From contig JAABSN010000064.1 of assembly GCA_011390385.1 (NCBI GenBank), forward strand, positions 1 through 17,870: 17,870 bases of DNA. Direction: 5' to 3'. The notes beneath the pieces were generated by a model. It did no database searches, was not told where the DNA came from, and saw nothing but the letters and a program-made list of their open reading frames with translations. Shown piece by piece: positions 16,655 to 17,870 of the stretch. How positions within the stretch are numbered: position 1 is the stretch's first letter; the number at the start of each line of letters is the position of its first letter. The DNA comes from Thioalkalivibrio nitratireducens (GTDB lineage Bacteria > Pseudomonadota > Gammaproteobacteria > Ectothiorhodospirales > Ectothiorhodospiraceae). The translations under genes were made by a program, and so were the position numbers.

Positions 16655-16679
16655 GAAAGCCGGCACATGGCCGGCTTTC
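16655..16679. terminator. hairpin terminator between convergent uvrA and rplQ
   Basis: A perfect 10-bp stem, GAAAGCCGGC and GCCGGCTTTC, flanks the 5-base loop ACATG. It lies 47 bases after the uvrA stop and 24 bases beyond the rplQ stop, so it can serve both strands. A/T residues at the stem base give only short U-runs, which makes it a modest intrinsic terminator. Confidence 0.75.
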
Positions 16680-16702
16680 CACACGGTTCCTGCCTTATGG
16701 GG

Positions 16703-17080
16703 TCAATCTGCTGCGGACTGCTCCGGGCGGTCCAGCAGTTCCACATATGCCATTGGCGCGTTATCACCTGCGCGATAGCCACACTTCAGGATACGCAAAT
16801 AGCCGCCCGGCCGCGCCTGGAACCGCGGACCCAGATCGGTAAACAGTTTTCCGACCATCTCCTTGTCCCGAAGGCGCGCGAACGCTAGCCGCCGCGTGTG
16901 CACCGAGTCCTTCTTGCCCAGAGTGATCAGCGGCTCGGCCACACGACGCAATTCTTTCGCCTTCGGCAAGGTCGTCTTGATCAGCTCGTGGCGCAGCAGA
17001 GACACGGTCAGCGCCTGCAGGGTCGCCTTGCGATGAGAACTGTTTCGGCTCAGTTGCCGACCAATGTTGCGATGACGCAT
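16703..17080 (-). CDS. rplQ: 50S ribosomal protein L17
   Basis: 125 residues, near the usual length for gammaproteobacterial L17 (about 127). It is a structural protein of the large ribosomal subunit near the peptide exit. The conserved N-terminus [19 protein letters not shown] is followed by [20 protein letters not shown] and the C-terminal [21 protein letters not shown] short acidic tail ends the chain. It lies 39 bases after rpoA in the conserved order of the alpha ribosomal operon, where it is the last gene. GGGTAA about eight bases before the ATG is a passable ribosome site. A hairpin terminator follows at 16655-16679. Confidence 0.99.
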   Translation of the reverse strand: MRHRNIGRQLSRNSSHRKATLQALTVSLLRHELIKTTLPKAKELRRVAEPLITLGKKDSVHTRRLAFARLRDKEMVGKLFTDLGPRFQARPGGYLRILKCGYRAGDNAPMAYVELLDRPEQSAAD

Positions 17081-17119
17081 AAGAGTTACCCAGATCCGTA
17101 AGTTCGGCGAAAGCCGGTG

Positions 17120-17870
17120 TTATTCAGAAGGTTCCTGCAATCCCGGGGGCGGCCAGTTCTCCAGCCTCATACCCAGCGACAGCCCGTGACTGGCAAGCGT
17201 ATCCTTGATCTCGGTCAGCGACTTCTTGCCCAGGTTCGGCGTCCGCAACAGTTCCACTTCAGTACGCTGAACGAGATCACCAATGTGATAGATGTTCTCG
17301 GCCTTCAGACAATTGGCCGAACGAACCGTGAGTTCGAGCTCGTCCACAGGCCGGAGCAGTACCGGATCCACCGCGCCACCGGTTGGGACACGCGGATCAT
17401 GAGGCGTCTCCTTCAGATCAACGAAGGGCGCCAACTGTCCCTGAAGGATTCCCGCCGCCTGCCGAACGGCGTCGTCCGGAGCCACAGCCCCATTGGTCTC
17501 GAGTTCCAGCACCAGGCGGTCCATATCGGTCCGCTGCGCAAGCCGAGCGCTCTCGACCCGATAGGCCACCCGACGAATCGGACTGAAGCTCGCATCGAGC
17601 ATGAGTCTGCCGATGGTGCTGTCCTCCGGCTCACCCTGACGCCGCATCACGACCGGTTCGTAACCGCGCCCACTGCGCAGACGAAGCGACATCGCCAATT
17701 CGACATTCTTGGTGATCGTCGCGATTACATGATCCGGATTCACGACCTCTACGTCATGATCGAGTTTGATATCACCGGCGGTGACGACGCACGGGCCCTT
17801 CTTGCGCAGCGACAATACCGCCTCTTCGCGGGCGTGCATGCGCAACGCCACACCCTTCAGGTTCAGCAGA
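17120..17870 (-). CDS. rpoA: RNA polymerase alpha subunit (partial, N-terminus outside window)
   Basis: 249 residues are visible, beginning at [12 protein letters not shown]; by comparison with E. coli RpoA (329 residues) roughly the first 80 are beyond the right edge. The visible part covers the rest of the N-terminal dimerisation domain ([43 protein letters not shown]), the linker, and the C-terminal domain that binds UP elements and activators. The latter has [17 protein letters not shown], then [19 protein letters not shown] and [17 protein letters not shown], and ends with [11 protein letters not shown]. The subunit nucleates RNA polymerase assembly. Gene order rpoA-rplQ identifies the end of the alpha ribosomal operon. 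The frame continues to the window edge, so the apparent GTG at 17851 is internal, not a start. Confidence 0.99.
   Translation of the reverse strand, partial: LLNLKGVALRMHAREEAVLSLRKKGPCVVTAGDIKLDHDVEVVNPDHVIATITKNVELAMSLRLRSGRGYEPVVMRRQGEPEDSTIGRLMLDASFSPIRRVAYRVESARLAQRTDMDRLVLELETNGAVAPDDAVRQAAGILQGQLAPFVDLKETPHDPRVPTGGAVDPVLLRPVDELELTVRSANCLKAENIYHIGDLVQRTEVELLRTPNLGKKSLTEIKDTLASHGLSLGMRLENWPPPGLQEPSE

Overview
The window reads as a GC-rich gammaproteobacterial chromosome, most like the Chromatiales/Ectothiorhodospiraceae style of genome. This is inferred from the clearly gammaproteobacterial RpoA, L17 and UvrA sequences, a YajR-type transporter and the base composition; no species can be named. 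Gene density is high and most genes lie on the minus strand.

Left third (1-7305, minus strand): a two-partner secretion operon in the order tpsB - fecR-like - tpsA. TpsB (5692-7305) is an Omp85-family outer-membrane transporter. The next gene overlaps it by one base and encodes a secreted FecR-domain protein. A 166-base leader with two hairpins follows, then a very large filamentous-haemagglutinin-like exoprotein (at least 1573 residues) that runs off the left edge. TpsA carries an extended signal peptide and the TPS domain that its partner recognises, followed by a repeat-rich beta-helical shaft.

Middle (7500-10816, minus strand): three accessory genes, head to tail. In order of transcription they are a protein joining a cyclic-nucleotide-binding (CNB) domain to an EAL c-di-GMP phosphodiesterase domain; a protein with two CNB-like domains and a C-terminal rhodanese domain; and a DsbA-superfamily thioredoxin-fold protein whose active site has only one cysteine (C-V-W-A). 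The rhodanese gene has a good sigma70-type promoter overlapped by a CRP/FNR-like palindrome. Whether this nucleotide-sensing group controls the neighbouring adhesin is inference, although c-di-GMP control of TPS adhesins is known elsewhere.

A gene-free stretch (10817-11435) holds an inverted pair of palindromic REP-like repeats, a weak Fur-like sequence and a possible 18-codon leader ORF in front of a GrpB-family gene (11436-12053, plus).

Right third (12115-17870): ordinary housekeeping genes. A YajR-like MFS transporter with a C-terminal YAM-like domain (minus) diverges from uvrA (plus). uvrA converges, across a hairpin terminator, on the end of the ribosomal alpha operon: rplQ and the 3' three quarters of rpoA (minus).

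The parts most worth attention are the FecR-containing secretion operon and the neighbouring CNB-EAL / CNB-rhodanese / CxxA-thioredoxin cluster. No CRISPR array, tRNA, rRNA, insertion sequence or phage gene was seen.
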